DNA of 18,687 nucleotides from positions 1 to 18,687 of the forward strand of contig JAFLCF010000031.1 of assembly GCA_017303735.1 (NCBI GenBank), in the 5' to 3' direction. This DNA comes from Anaerolineae bacterium. Lineage in GTDB: Bacteria; Chloroflexota; Anaerolineae; Anaerolineales; Villigracilaceae. Positions 7,611-14,347 of this stretch are shown here, piece by piece. The position numbers and the translations under genes are program-made. Below the pieces are notes generated by a model. That model searched no databases. It was not told where the DNA came from and was given only the letters and a program-made list of their open reading frames with translations. Numbering within the stretch: the stretch's first letter is position 1; each line of letters begins with the position of its first letter.

Positions 7611-9302
7611 TCAAAACCGGACCCGATGCCTGTCTGCCAGCAAACGGACCGTTCTCTCCACCTCGGCATTTTTCTGCTCGGCGCTCCAACCGAGTGCGCT
7701 TGCAAGAATTTCGGCACACTCCCCTATCGAATCGCGCGTGAGTTTGCCAAGCATGGCAAGCATGGTGCGGCGCAAAAGCAGGTCATCGAGATGCACCACT
7801 TTCTCATGCTGTACGAGGAAGAGCATTTCACGCTTTGAGAATGTCGGTAAAGAGGCAAGCGGCGCATCGGCAGCAAGCTTCATAAAATCTGCAACTGACT
7901 CGGTGCGTGTGCCATAACGCTCGAACAGCGTTTCAAGGCGTTCATGCGAAAGCCCCGTCCACGCGGCGAGACCATTGATGTACTTGGCTCGCTCTTCACT
8001 CGTGCGCGGATAGTTTCGCCCGCCGCCAACCGGGAGGTCTTGTGTGCCTTTGTTGCGTTGAATGCCAAGGAACTGCAAAGCCTTATCTGCCACTTCCTCT
8101 GAGAAAGCACGGAAGGAGGTCCACTTGCCACCCACCAAGGAATACACGGGGAAAGTCAGGTTGGTCCAATCGCCACTGAGCACTTCGATGTGATGGTCGC
8201 GGCTGTATTGTCCGGTAGTTTTTGCCATGCTGCTCGCCAGCGGACGCACACCTGAAAATGCAAAGACTACATGATCGCGAGTCACTTTGATGTTCGGGAA
8301 AACGCGTGCTGTCAGTTCGAGGAAGTAATCCACTTCTTCATCGGTGCAACGCGCATCGTCTGGGTGATCGATCTTAATATCAGAGGTACCAATCAGAACA
8401 CGGTCTTGCATGGGGAAGATGAGCACGATACGCCCATCTTTGTTCTCGAAGAAGAATTCGTTATCGCCGATTGCTTTGCGCAGTTCGGGATGATCCAAGA
8501 CAAGGTGAGAACCCTTTGTGCCGCCGATAAATTTGGTGGTCACACCCAGGCTGTGATTGGCAAAGTCGATCCACGGACCGGCAGCATTGATGACCAGTTT
8601 CGGTTCGATCTCAACGGTCTCATCTGTCAATTCATCACGGAGGATGACGTTCTTGCCCGACCCGCCCACCAAACTGACGTAATTCAACGCGCGGGCGTTT
8701 GGATTTTCCGCCTCGGCATCCAGCATAATCTCAAGTGCAAGTCGTTCCGGGTTAGAGATCAAGCCATCGTAATAAACCGCCGTATTGACGATCTCAGGAT
8801 TCAGTTTATTCCATTTCGCCAAAGCTTCTGCACGGGAGTAAAACTTATGGCGCGGCACCGTGCGTTGTGCGCCCGTGTAGGCGTCGTACATCATCAAGCC
8901 TAGTTTGATAATGATCGAGCCGCGTTCGGAAGGTTTATCGAGCCAGCCCATGAATTTGAGCGGCGCATTCAAGATGCCAGAAAAATACTTGAACATCGGG
9001 ATGGTCGTTGGCAACGGCTTGACGATATGCGGCGCATTCTGGATCATGCGATTGCGTTCTTTCACCGCCTCACGCACCAGACGAAACTCACCGTTCTCGA
9101 GATAGCGAATCCCACCGTGAGCCATATGTGAAGATGCCGCGCTTGCACCAGAACAGAAGTCTCCCCTGTCAATGAGCAAGACATCCACGCCATTCAACGC
9201 CAGGTCGCGGAAGGTTCCAATGCCGTTGATGCCCGCACCAACGATCAGCACAGACACCTGCGGGTTTGTTTTAAGTGCAGTAATAATTTCTGAACGGTTC
9301 AT
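7611..9302 (-). CDS. glpD: FAD-dependent glycerol-3-phosphate dehydrogenase
   Basis: A 563-residue flavoenzyme that oxidises sn-glycerol 3-phosphate to dihydroxyacetone phosphate and passes electrons to the membrane quinone pool. The N-terminal dinucleotide fold shows VGAGINGIG (21-29), then D45-R46-G47-D48-F49 with the SGAS stretch, and HGGIRYLE (62-69), all standard for GlpD/GlpA. The substrate-side FSGVRPL and the C-terminal DAO_C helical domain are present, so the length is normal. The ATG at 9302 has AAAGGGAT about 8 bases before it. A TACAAT -10-like hexamer is read on the minus strand at 9331-9336, without a convincing -35. No glpK or glpF lies in the window, so it may serve phospholipid or glycerophosphate turnover. 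It heads the minus-strand run. Confidence 0.9.
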   Translation of the reverse strand: MNRSEIITALKTNPQVSVLIVGAGINGIGTFRDLALNGVDVLLIDRGDFCSGASAASSHMAHGGIRYLENGEFRLVREAVKERNRMIQNAPHIVKPLPTTIPMFKYFSGILNAPLKFMGWLDKPSERGSIIIKLGLMMYDAYTGAQRTVPRHKFYSRAEALAKWNKLNPEIVNTAVYYDGLISNPERLALEIMLDAEAENPNARALNYVSLVGGSGKNVILRDELTDETVEIEPKLVINAAGPWIDFANHSLGVTTKFIGGTKGSHLVLDHPELRKAIGDNEFFFENKDGRIVLIFPMQDRVLIGTSDIKIDHPDDARCTDEEVDYFLELTARVFPNIKVTRDHVVFAFSGVRPLASSMAKTTGQYSRDHHIEVLSGDWTNLTFPVYSLVGGKWTSFRAFSEEVADKALQFLGIQRNKGTQDLPVGGGRNYPRTSEERAKYINGLAAWTGLSHERLETLFERYGTRTESVADFMKLAADAPLASLPTFSKREMLFLVQHEKVVHLDDLLLRRTMLAMLGKLTRDSIGECAEILASALGWSAEQKNAEVERTVRLLADRHRVRF

Positions 9303-9452
9303 AACAATATCCCTTTATGGTGATACATTGATTGTACGATGATTTTTACTTTTGTGTGCTGCCTGCTAACTCATAAAATTAAAGTGACTATTTACCTATT
9401 TGTTAACCAAAGTATTCTCGAGAGACGATAAAATCCAGAAAAGGAGACCACC

Positions 9453-9929
9453 ATGCCAACCGTCACCCAAACCAACGGCAAGATCGAAATCACCGAAACT
9501 ATGTCAACAGGGATTCGCATCTTCCTCTTCATCATCGGCTTATTCCCGTGGCTGGCTCCCTACGAACTCCTCATCAAACCTGGCTGGACAGGTTTCAGCA
9601 TCATAACTCTGGTTTTCGTTGGTATTTCTCTTGGCGCAATTGCAGTCAGTTTGGCATTCATTGGCGCAGCAATTTTTGGCATGAATCAAACCGTCACCTT
9701 CGACCTCAACGCCCGCACCATCACCCACCGCTACGAAACCGCCATCAACGCCTTGCGGACAAAACGATACTCATTCAGCGACATGACCAAATCCGAAGTC
9801 CGCGAACATAACTGGGATAGTGGACCCAATACCTACAGCCTCGAAATCTACTTCAAAGACAAACACAAAATCCTGTGCGGAAATTTTTCCTCCCGCGCAG
9901 AAGCAGAAGAAATATTAAACTATTTGTAG
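9453..9929 (+). CDS. Small membrane protein with two helices and a cytoplasmic beta-rich tail
   Basis: A 158-residue protein I do not recognise as a named family. Two hydrophobic segments at about 21-41 and 48-76 are followed by a soluble part (78-158) with alternating strand-like pieces (VTFDLNARTITHRYE, YSFSDMTKSEVRE, YSLEIYFKDKHKILCGNF) and a final helix (SSRAEAEEILNYL). This pattern resembles bacterial PH-like (bPH) domain proteins, an inference from shape only. The ATG has a strong AAGGAG 8 bases upstream. It is divergent from glpD and followed after 7 bases by the NmrA-like gene, so those two are probably one transcript. Confidence 0.72.
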   Translation: MPTVTQTNGKIEITETMSTGIRIFLFIIGLFPWLAPYELLIKPGWTGFSIITLVFVGISLGAIAVSLAFIGAAIFGMNQTVTFDLNARTITHRYETAINALRTKRYSFSDMTKSEVREHNWDSGPNTYSLEIYFKDKHKILCGNFSSRAEAEEILNYL

Positions 9930-9936
9930 GCTGAAT

Positions 9937-10803
9937 ATGTCAAATAACAACAAAACCATTCTTATCATCGGCGGGACGGGTATGCTTGGCAAGCCTGTCG
10001 CCCAACAACTCAAAGCGGACGGATTCAATGTCCGTTTGCTGGTGCGCAACCCTGAAAAGGCAAAGAAACTTTTGGGCGAAGGCTATGAACTCGTCCAAGG
10101 TGATGTAGATAACGAAGCCTCGCTCTGTATCGCACTCACTGGTGTAGACGGAGTCCACATCAGCCTCAAGGGCGGTCCCACCGAAGCGGACTTCGAGCGT
10201 ATGGATCACTTTGCGGTGCGCGACATTGCTCGAATCGCAAAAGAGAAAAACGTCGGGCGGGTCACGCTCATCTCGGCATATGCTGTTAGCGAGGAAAAGG
10301 CTGACACGCCAGAGAGCAGGTCAAAGGTCAGGGGCGAGGCGGCGCTTAAATCCAGTGGCGTGCCATATACCATCTTCCGCTGTTCGTGGTTCATGGAGAC
10401 ACTCCCGCTTTTTGTTCAGGGCAAAAATATTTCGCTTATCGGGAATCAAATCCACCCGCTGCATTGGATCGCTGTTGAAGATTATGCGCGGATGGTCTCG
10501 AAGAGTTATCAGACCGATGAGACCTTAAACAAGGAACTGTATATCTTCGGACCTGAAGCCTACACCATGGGCGAAGCAATGAAAATCTATGCCGAACATG
10601 CGGACGTAAAGGTATCGCCAATCTCAACCAACATGCTTTCGGTATTGGGCACGCTAACCTTTAATACCGAATGGAAAGGCATGGCAATGCTGATGAAGCA
10701 TTACGAAACATGGGGCGAAGACGGCTCGCCTGATGAAGCCAATCGCCTGCTCGGTGCGCCGCAAGTGACGTTGAGAGAGTGGTGTCAAAAAAGTCATTCA
10801 TGA
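9937..10803 (+). CDS. NmrA-like NAD(P)-binding atypical SDR
   Basis: A 288-residue Rossmann-fold protein. The N-terminal GGTGMLG (12-18) is the NAD(P)-binding glycine motif, R37 in LLVRNPEKA suggests NADP preference, and QGDVDN follows at the usual adenine-contact position. The middle part (VTLISAYAV, then RSKVRGEAALKSSGVPYTIFRCSWFMET) is typical of NmrA/YtfG-type atypical SDRs, which lack the YxxxK catalytic pair and act as reductases or redox sensors. The C-terminal domain (WIAVEDYARMV onward) binds a substrate that is unknown. No clear Shine-Dalgarno precedes the ATG; the gene begins 7 bases after its upstream neighbour, so translational coupling is likely. Quinone-reductase-like activity is one possible role but is not shown. 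Confidence 0.85.
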   Translation: MSNNNKTILIIGGTGMLGKPVAQQLKADGFNVRLLVRNPEKAKKLLGEGYELVQGDVDNEASLCIALTGVDGVHISLKGGPTEADFERMDHFAVRDIARIAKEKNVGRVTLISAYAVSEEKADTPESRSKVRGEAALKSSGVPYTIFRCSWFMETLPLFVQGKNISLIGNQIHPLHWIAVEDYARMVSKSYQTDETLNKELYIFGPEAYTMGEAMKIYAEHADVKVSPISTNMLSVLGTLTFNTEWKGMAMLMKHYETWGEDGSPDEANRLLGAPQVTLREWCQKSHS

Positions 10804-10861
10804 AATATCATGCCATGAAAATTTTTCTTCCCAACCAAGCAAGGTAATACTTTGGAGAAAT

Positions 10862-11605
10862 ATGCCTAACAAACCCCACGTTCTCATTCCGCTACCCGAT
10901 ACCGATTTCGACCCGACCGAGTCAGCCACACCCTGGCGCGTATGCGCGGAACGTGGCTGGCGCGTCACATTCGCCACCGAGCAGGGCAAAGTCGCGGCGG
11001 CAGACCAGCGCCTGTTGATGGGATTCCTGCGCGGTCCGCTTGGAGCGGGCCCGATGGGGTTGCGCGATTACAAACGCATGTCCGAATCGCCCGAATATCA
11101 AAAACCGATCCGCTACGATGAAATCCATGTGGACGATTACGACGCGCTTCTGCTCACAGGCGGTCACGCCCCTGGCATGAAGCAATTTTTGGAAAGCAAA
11201 GTTTTGCAGGAAAAAGCGGTGGATTTTTTCAAACAAAACAAAGGCGTCGGCGCGATGTGTCACGGATTGCTGGTGCTCTCACGCGCCATAGACCCTTCGA
11301 CGGGCAAAAGCGTTTTGTACGATTACAAAGCCACGTCGCTGACGAAAGAACTTGAACAGATTGGTTATGCTTCCACGTTTTGGCTGCTTGGGCGGCGCTT
11401 TCGGACGTATGACGCGTATGTCGAAGATGAAACCCGTGCGGCATTAAAGGACACACGCCAATATTCAAAGGGACTGATCCCCTTCCCGCATGTCGTTGTG
11501 GATCGGAATTTGGTTACGTCGCGCTATTGGTTGTTCGACGCCCTGCCGTATTCAGTCGCGTTTGCTGAGATGGTTGAGAGACATGTGACAGGGGAAAACG
11601 CATGA
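10862..11605 (+). CDS. DJ-1/PfpI-type class I glutamine amidotransferase-like protein
   Basis: A 247-residue cytoplasmic protein of the DJ-1/PfpI superfamily, close to the larger Hsp31-like subgroup. The nucleophile elbow is G-A-M-C133-H134-G, with LLLTGGHAPG (96-105) before it, and an acidic residue early in the chain (E20 in DPTESATPW) stands where DJ-1-type proteins keep the glutamate that activates the cysteine. Family members act as glyoxalases, deglycases, chaperones or amidases; which applies cannot be told. The ATG follows TTTGGAGAAAT, a good ribosome binding site. It lies 58 bases after the NmrA-like gene and probably belongs to the same transcript. Its stop codon overlaps an 8-codon micro-ORF. 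Confidence 0.85.
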   Translation: MPNKPHVLIPLPDTDFDPTESATPWRVCAERGWRVTFATEQGKVAAADQRLLMGFLRGPLGAGPMGLRDYKRMSESPEYQKPIRYDEIHVDDYDALLLTGGHAPGMKQFLESKVLQEKAVDFFKQNKGVGAMCHGLLVLSRAIDPSTGKSVLYDYKATSLTKELEQIGYASTFWLLGRRFRTYDAYVEDETRAALKDTRQYSKGLIPFPHVVVDRNLVTSRYWLFDALPYSVAFAEMVERHVTGENA

Positions 11606-11625
11606 ATGAAATTGCTCAATCTTAA
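11602..11625 (+). other. Possible micro-ORF after the DJ-1-like gene
   Basis: ATG 11602 overlaps the stop codon of the preceding gene (ATGA), is preceded by AGGGG about 8 bases upstream, and runs only to TAA at 11623 (M-N-E-I-A-Q-S). It may be the stub of a lost downstream gene or a chance arrangement. Confidence 0.3.
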
Positions 11626-11627
11626 CC

Positions 11628-11656
11628 TTGACAAATCAATAAACTAAATATAAACT
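11628..11656 (+). promoter_or_regulatory. Promoter of the Rrf2 gene
   Basis: A perfect -35 TTGACA (11628-11633), a 17-base spacer and TAAACT (11651-11656, 4 of 6 consensus bases). Transcription would start near 11663, only a few bases before the ATG at 11667, which has no Shine-Dalgarno. The mRNA would be leaderless or nearly so. Confidence 0.65.
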
Positions 11657-11666
11657 ATATTTAGTT
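11642..11666 (+). promoter_or_regulatory. Rrf2 operator, perfect palindrome
   Basis: AACTAAATATA (11642-11652) and its exact complement (11656-11666) flank the centre AAC. The palindrome covers the -10 element and ends at the base before the start codon, the arrangement expected for autorepression. Confidence 0.78.
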
Positions 11667-12095
11667 ATGAGCTACTCCCTCTCGTTCTCGCAAGCCATCT
11701 TTGTCGTTCTCTTCGTCGGGGACAAGGTCGCACAGGCATATTTCGACTTTGTCCCGACGAAGGAAATTGCCACATCCCTGAATATTCCCAGCCCTTCGGC
11801 GGTGAAGATCCTGGGCAGCCTGGCGAACGCGGGCATCATCGAAACCCGCGAAGGTTCACGCGGCGGTGTGCGGCTGGCAAAGCCCGCCGCAGAAATCACG
11901 CTGCTGGATGTGTTCAATGCCATCGAAGCAGGCAAGCCCATGTTTCGGCAGGATCATCAACTGCGGGTCACAGGAGAAAAACCCACCCGTGCCCAGAAAT
12001 CTGTCTTTGCGATTCTCACCGATGCTGAATCGGCGATGAAGTCACATTTGGAGCAGACCACCATTGCAGATCTAATGGCGACCCTCAACAAGTAA
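11667..12095 (+). CDS. Rrf2-family winged-helix transcriptional regulator without cysteines
   Basis: A 142-residue DNA-binding protein. The helix-turn-helix is at about 30-52 (VPTKEIATSLNIPSPSAVKIL), the wing at 58-73 with SRGGVRLAKP, and ITLLDVFNAIE (77-87) is the standard Rrf2 segment after the wing. The chain has no cysteine at all, so the Fe-S cluster of IscR/NsrR/RsrR-type members cannot form; it resembles in this the cluster-free branch (YwnA/CymR-like). Its effector is unknown. It is expected to bind the palindrome at 11642-11666 and the similar site at 12112-12136, repressing itself and the following membrane-protein gene. ATG 11667 is the only sensible start and has no Shine-Dalgarno. 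Confidence 0.85.
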   Translation: MSYSLSFSQAIFVVLFVGDKVAQAYFDFVPTKEIATSLNIPSPSAVKILGSLANAGIIETREGSRGGVRLAKPAAEITLLDVFNAIEAGKPMFRQDHQLRVTGEKPTRAQKSVFAILTDAESAMKSHLEQTTIADLMATLNK

Positions 12096-12111
12096 TTCTT
12101 TTTTTATCAAT

Positions 12112-12136
12112 AACTATATATATTATGTATTTAGTT
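12112..12136 (+). promoter_or_regulatory. Second, degenerate Rrf2 operator
   Basis: This 25-base stretch begins AACTA and ends TATTTAGTT and matches the perfect palindrome at 11642-11666 at 20 of 25 positions, with mismatches mostly in the centre. It lies 28 bases before the ATG at 12164, in an AT-rich stretch with TATTAT as a possible -10. I infer that the Rrf2 protein also controls the next gene. Confidence 0.65.
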
Positions 12137-12163
12137 TATAAAACAAAACAAGGAGATTGAAAA

Positions 12164-12484
12164 ATGAAAGCACAAGAACTATCAAATATAAAATGGTATC
12201 ACTACGTAGCAAATTTTTTTGCCGGGATGATTCTTGCGAATGTCGTACCACATTATGTCAATGGCATTTCCGGCAACCCATTCCCTTCCCCTTTTGGCAA
12301 TCCGCCGGGTTTGGGTAATTCATCGCCATTAAGTAACGTGCTATGGGGGGCGCTTAATTTGGTCATCGGATATTTGCTCTTTAGGTTCAGCAAGGTTTCG
12401 GAAAAAAGAATCGTTTCTTTGATCATTTTCTTCGCTGGCATTGTTTGCCAGGGGGTCATATTAAGTATTGCGTTTTCACGTTAA
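12164..12484 (+). CDS. Small three-helix membrane protein, conserved hypothetical
   Basis: A 106-residue integral membrane protein with hydrophobic segments at about 13-33, 56-75 and 82-103. Between the first two lies a glycine/proline-rich loop (GNPFPSPFGNPPGLGNSSP), which together with the preceding VPHYVNGISG I recall from small uncharacterised bacterial membrane proteins with a PHxVxGxSG...PFPxPF pattern. The function is unknown. AAGGAG is 8 bases upstream of the ATG, and the Rrf2-type operator lies just before that, so it is probably the Rrf2 target. About 110 bases without a gene follow. Confidence 0.75.
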   Translation: MKAQELSNIKWYHYVANFFAGMILANVVPHYVNGISGNPFPSPFGNPPGLGNSSPLSNVLWGALNLVIGYLLFRFSKVSEKRIVSLIIFFAGIVCQGVILSIAFSR

Positions 12485-12593
12485 TAAAAATGTTTCAACC
12501 CGGCGGTTGATTTGATTTCAAACCGCTATAAGAAGTAATGCTTTTTGCATACAACCACATCGATTCTAAAAAATCAAAACAAGGAGATAAATC

Positions 12594-12974
12594 ATGAAAT
12601 TGAAAGTTTTGTTACGTGTCATCGGAGTTGTGCAATTGGTCTTGGGAGCCTTCTATCTTTTCCTGCCCCTGCAATTTCTGTCCATGCAGGGACTTTCAAC
12701 CCCAGGCGCCGATAACGCCTATCCGCTGGGAATGCTCGCCGCGCGTTTTCTGGCATATGGCATCGGCATGTTAGTCATCGCCAACGCGCCCGAAAAAAAT
12801 CTATTCTGGATCAACAACATGATCCTGATCCAAGCCATTGATTTAGCGGTGGGAATTTTCTACACGGCAACGGGCGTCGTCGCTCTCGCTCACTCAGGTT
12901 TCCCCATGTTCAACGCCACTCTGTTCATCATCCTGCTATCGCTGTGGCGTCCGAAAGTAACCGCAGGCGCGTAA
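12594..12974 (+). CDS. Small four-helix membrane protein, hypothetical
   Basis: A 126-residue hydrophobic protein with segments at about 8-28, 44-64, 71-95 and 101-118 and a short basic C-terminus. The layout (short loop, then MLAARFLAYGIGMLVIAN, then a charged turn P-E-K-N and a third helix) looks like the small DoxX-like/DUF4345-like four-helix proteins, but I cannot assign a family. The ATG follows a strong AAGGAG. The 109-base gap before it shows only a weak stem (GCGGTT/AACCGC, 12503-12526). A perfect 17-bp palindrome follows the gene. Confidence 0.72.
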   Translation: MKLKVLLRVIGVVQLVLGAFYLFLPLQFLSMQGLSTPGADNAYPLGMLAARFLAYGIGMLVIANAPEKNLFWINNMILIQAIDLAVGIFYTATGVVALAHSGFPMFNATLFIILLSLWRPKVTAGA

Positions 12975-12985
12975 TCATGAAAATA

Positions 12986-13022
12986 TTTTGTGAAGAATGA
13001 AAACGTTTCATTCTTCACAAAA
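12986..13022. repeat. Perfect 17-bp-arm hairpin downstream of the four-helix protein gene
   Basis: TTTTGTGAAGAATGAAA (12986-13002) pairs exactly with 13006-13022 across the 3-nt loop ACG. It begins 11 bases after the stop codon at 12974 and ends 19 bases before the next ATG. The stem's own A- and U-ends could act as a terminator in either direction, but no separate U-tract follows, so an mRNA-stability or repeat role is as likely. Confidence 0.75.
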
Positions 13023-13041
13023 TCAATAAAAGAGACAGAAG

Positions 13042-13635
13042 ATGAATCTACTAAATGATCTAAATAAACGCATCCAACAAATTGCAAATATCAGGCTGTG
13101 GTTATTGCTAACGCTCATTATGTTTGGGCTGGGATACGCCATGACCTCCTCCATCAGTCCGTCGGCAGAACTCATGTCGCTGGCGGGCGGGCGCAATGTG
13201 CCTGATACACAATTTTGGCGATCAGCGGATTCCCTGTACAACCAATTGACAGATTATGGGGCACACGGGCGCAGCCTCTACCTGACGCGCGTTTCGCCTG
13301 TTGACCTTTTCATTCCGCTCGCGCAGGCATTGTTTCTGTCCGTTGCGATCACGCTTCTTTTCCGAGAAGTCTTTCAGCCTGACAGCGCCTGGCAATTATT
13401 GAACACGCTGCCTTTTGCCGCAATGATCGGAGATTACCTTGAAAACGCAAGCATTGTTGCAATCATCATAGCGTATCCAAATCGGCTGGACGCGCTGGCG
13501 CTGGCGGCGGCATTTTTTACAGCCATTAAATTTATCGCATCCCTCGCAAGCATTGGTTTGATTCTTCTGGCAGTCATAGCGTGGCTGGCGACGAAGATAC
13601 GATTCAAAATTTTTATGAAACAAGAGGAAAAATGA
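13042..13635 (+). CDS. Four-helix membrane protein, hypothetical
   Basis: A 197-residue membrane protein without a recognised family. Hydrophobic segments lie at about 18-36, 86-107, 119-145 and 152-186. A 50-residue soluble loop after the first (SISPSAELMSLAGGRNVPDTQFW...) is probably extracytoplasmic. The end is strongly basic (KIRFKIFMKQEEK). Its stop codon shares the ATGA at 13632-13635 with the methyltransferase start, so the two are translationally coupled. The ribosome binding site before ATG 13042 is weak (AGAGACAGAAG). Confidence 0.72.
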   Translation: MNLLNDLNKRIQQIANIRLWLLLTLIMFGLGYAMTSSISPSAELMSLAGGRNVPDTQFWRSADSLYNQLTDYGAHGRSLYLTRVSPVDLFIPLAQALFLSVAITLLFREVFQPDSAWQLLNTLPFAAMIGDYLENASIVAIIIAYPNRLDALALAAAFFTAIKFIASLASIGLILLAVIAWLATKIRFKIFMKQEEK

Positions 13636-14243
13636 TTTCAACACTCTTGTTCACCTGGCTGCAAGGCGCGAATTTTTACTTTGACCTTCACAAACAAGCG
13701 GTTGAATCTTTGCCCGTTGGAAATGGCGAACTCTGGCTGGATATTGGCTGCGGACCTGGGCTCGTCACCCGCCTCGCAGCCGAGCGAGGCTATCGCGCCA
13801 TCGGTCTCGACACCGACCCACAGATGATCGCCGCCGCCAAACGCATCGCCCGCCGCACACATTCTTCAGCGGAATTTCAAACGGGCGACTTCACCACCCT
13901 CCCAGCGGAATCTGCCCAGGTGGTCTCTGCCGCCTCCCTGCTGGCGGTCCTTCCTGACCGTGAAGCGGGTCTGCGTTCCCTGTGGCGTTTGCTACGCCCA
14001 GGCGGGACTCTGCTCATCGTCGAGCCGACCAATCAAATGACCAGCGAAAACGCCGCCCGCGCCATCCAAAATGGGCTACCCCCCAAGCGGATTGTCGGGC
14101 TGCGCATGTGGGCAAACGCCAGACAGGGAAATATCGTTAGCCCATCCATTTACGGGGCGCTCGGCGCGGGGACGATCCGCTTCCAACCGCTGCTGCAAGG
14201 TTTGGTGGGAACGTGGGCGATTCAGAAATCTCGCGCAATATAA
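13632..14243 (+). CDS. Class I SAM-dependent methyltransferase
   Basis: A 203-residue enzyme with the SAM-binding motif I LDIGCGPG (36-43), motif II acidic GLDTDPQMI, a motif IV-like QVVSAASLLAVLPD region, and LRPGGTLLIVEP as the following strand, as in Methyltransf_11-type proteins. The substrate is unknown; UbiE/quinone, lipid or small-molecule methylation are all possible. The frame is open further upstream to a GTG at 13581, but ATG 13632 is preferred because it sits in an ATGA overlap with the preceding stop and has AGAGGAA upstream. It ends just before a clear hairpin terminator. Coupling to a membrane protein suggests the two work together, possibly on a membrane-associated substrate. 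Confidence 0.85.
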   Translation: MISTLLFTWLQGANFYFDLHKQAVESLPVGNGELWLDIGCGPGLVTRLAAERGYRAIGLDTDPQMIAAAKRIARRTHSSAEFQTGDFTTLPAESAQVVSAASLLAVLPDREAGLRSLWRLLRPGGTLLIVEPTNQMTSENAARAIQNGLPPKRIVGLRMWANARQGNIVSPSIYGALGAGTIRFQPLLQGLVGTWAIQKSRAI

Positions 14244-14252
14244 ACTCATCCC

Positions 14253-14283
14253 AAAAACAGATGCCGTTTCGGCATTTGTTTTT
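14253..14283 (+). terminator. Intrinsic terminator after the methyltransferase
   Basis: AAAAACAGATGCCG (14253-14266) pairs with 14270-14283 (one G-U pair) around the loop TTT, ending in TGTTTTT. It lies 9 bases after the stop codon and insulates the next promoter. The A-rich left arm means it could also work on the minus strand. Confidence 0.82.
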
Positions 14284-14288
14284 ACTCC

Positions 14289-14342
14289 TTGACAATTTGG
14301 TAAATATATACTAAATTAGTAATTACATACTAAATTCAGGAG
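14289..14342 (+). promoter_or_regulatory. TetR-1 promoter with two tandem operators
   Basis: A -35 TTGACA (14289-14294) and a weak -10 TAAATT (14312-14317) are 17 bases apart. Overlapping them are two 20-base inverted repeats of one geometry: TTTGGTA-N6-TACTAAA (14296-14315) and ATTAGTA-N6-TACTAAA (14315-14334). The junction also reads as TACTAA-A-TTAGTA. The Shine-Dalgarno AGGAG is at 14338-14342. This is a good autorepression site. Confidence 0.72.
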
Positions 14343-14347
14343 CATCC

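Noticed and set aside
8271..8903. 210-codon plus-strand frame inside glpD
   Set aside because: It lies wholly antisense to a well-supported glpD with all family motifs. The translation has no recognisable domain and no start signal.
12503..12526. GCGGTT/AACCGC stem between the two membrane protein genes
   Set aside because: Only 6 bp around a 12-base loop and no U-tract; too weak to call a terminator.
13581..13631. Longer methyltransferase start at GTG 13581
   Set aside because: The extra 17 residues lie inside the preceding membrane protein gene. ATG 13632 has a ribosome binding site and an ATGA overlap.
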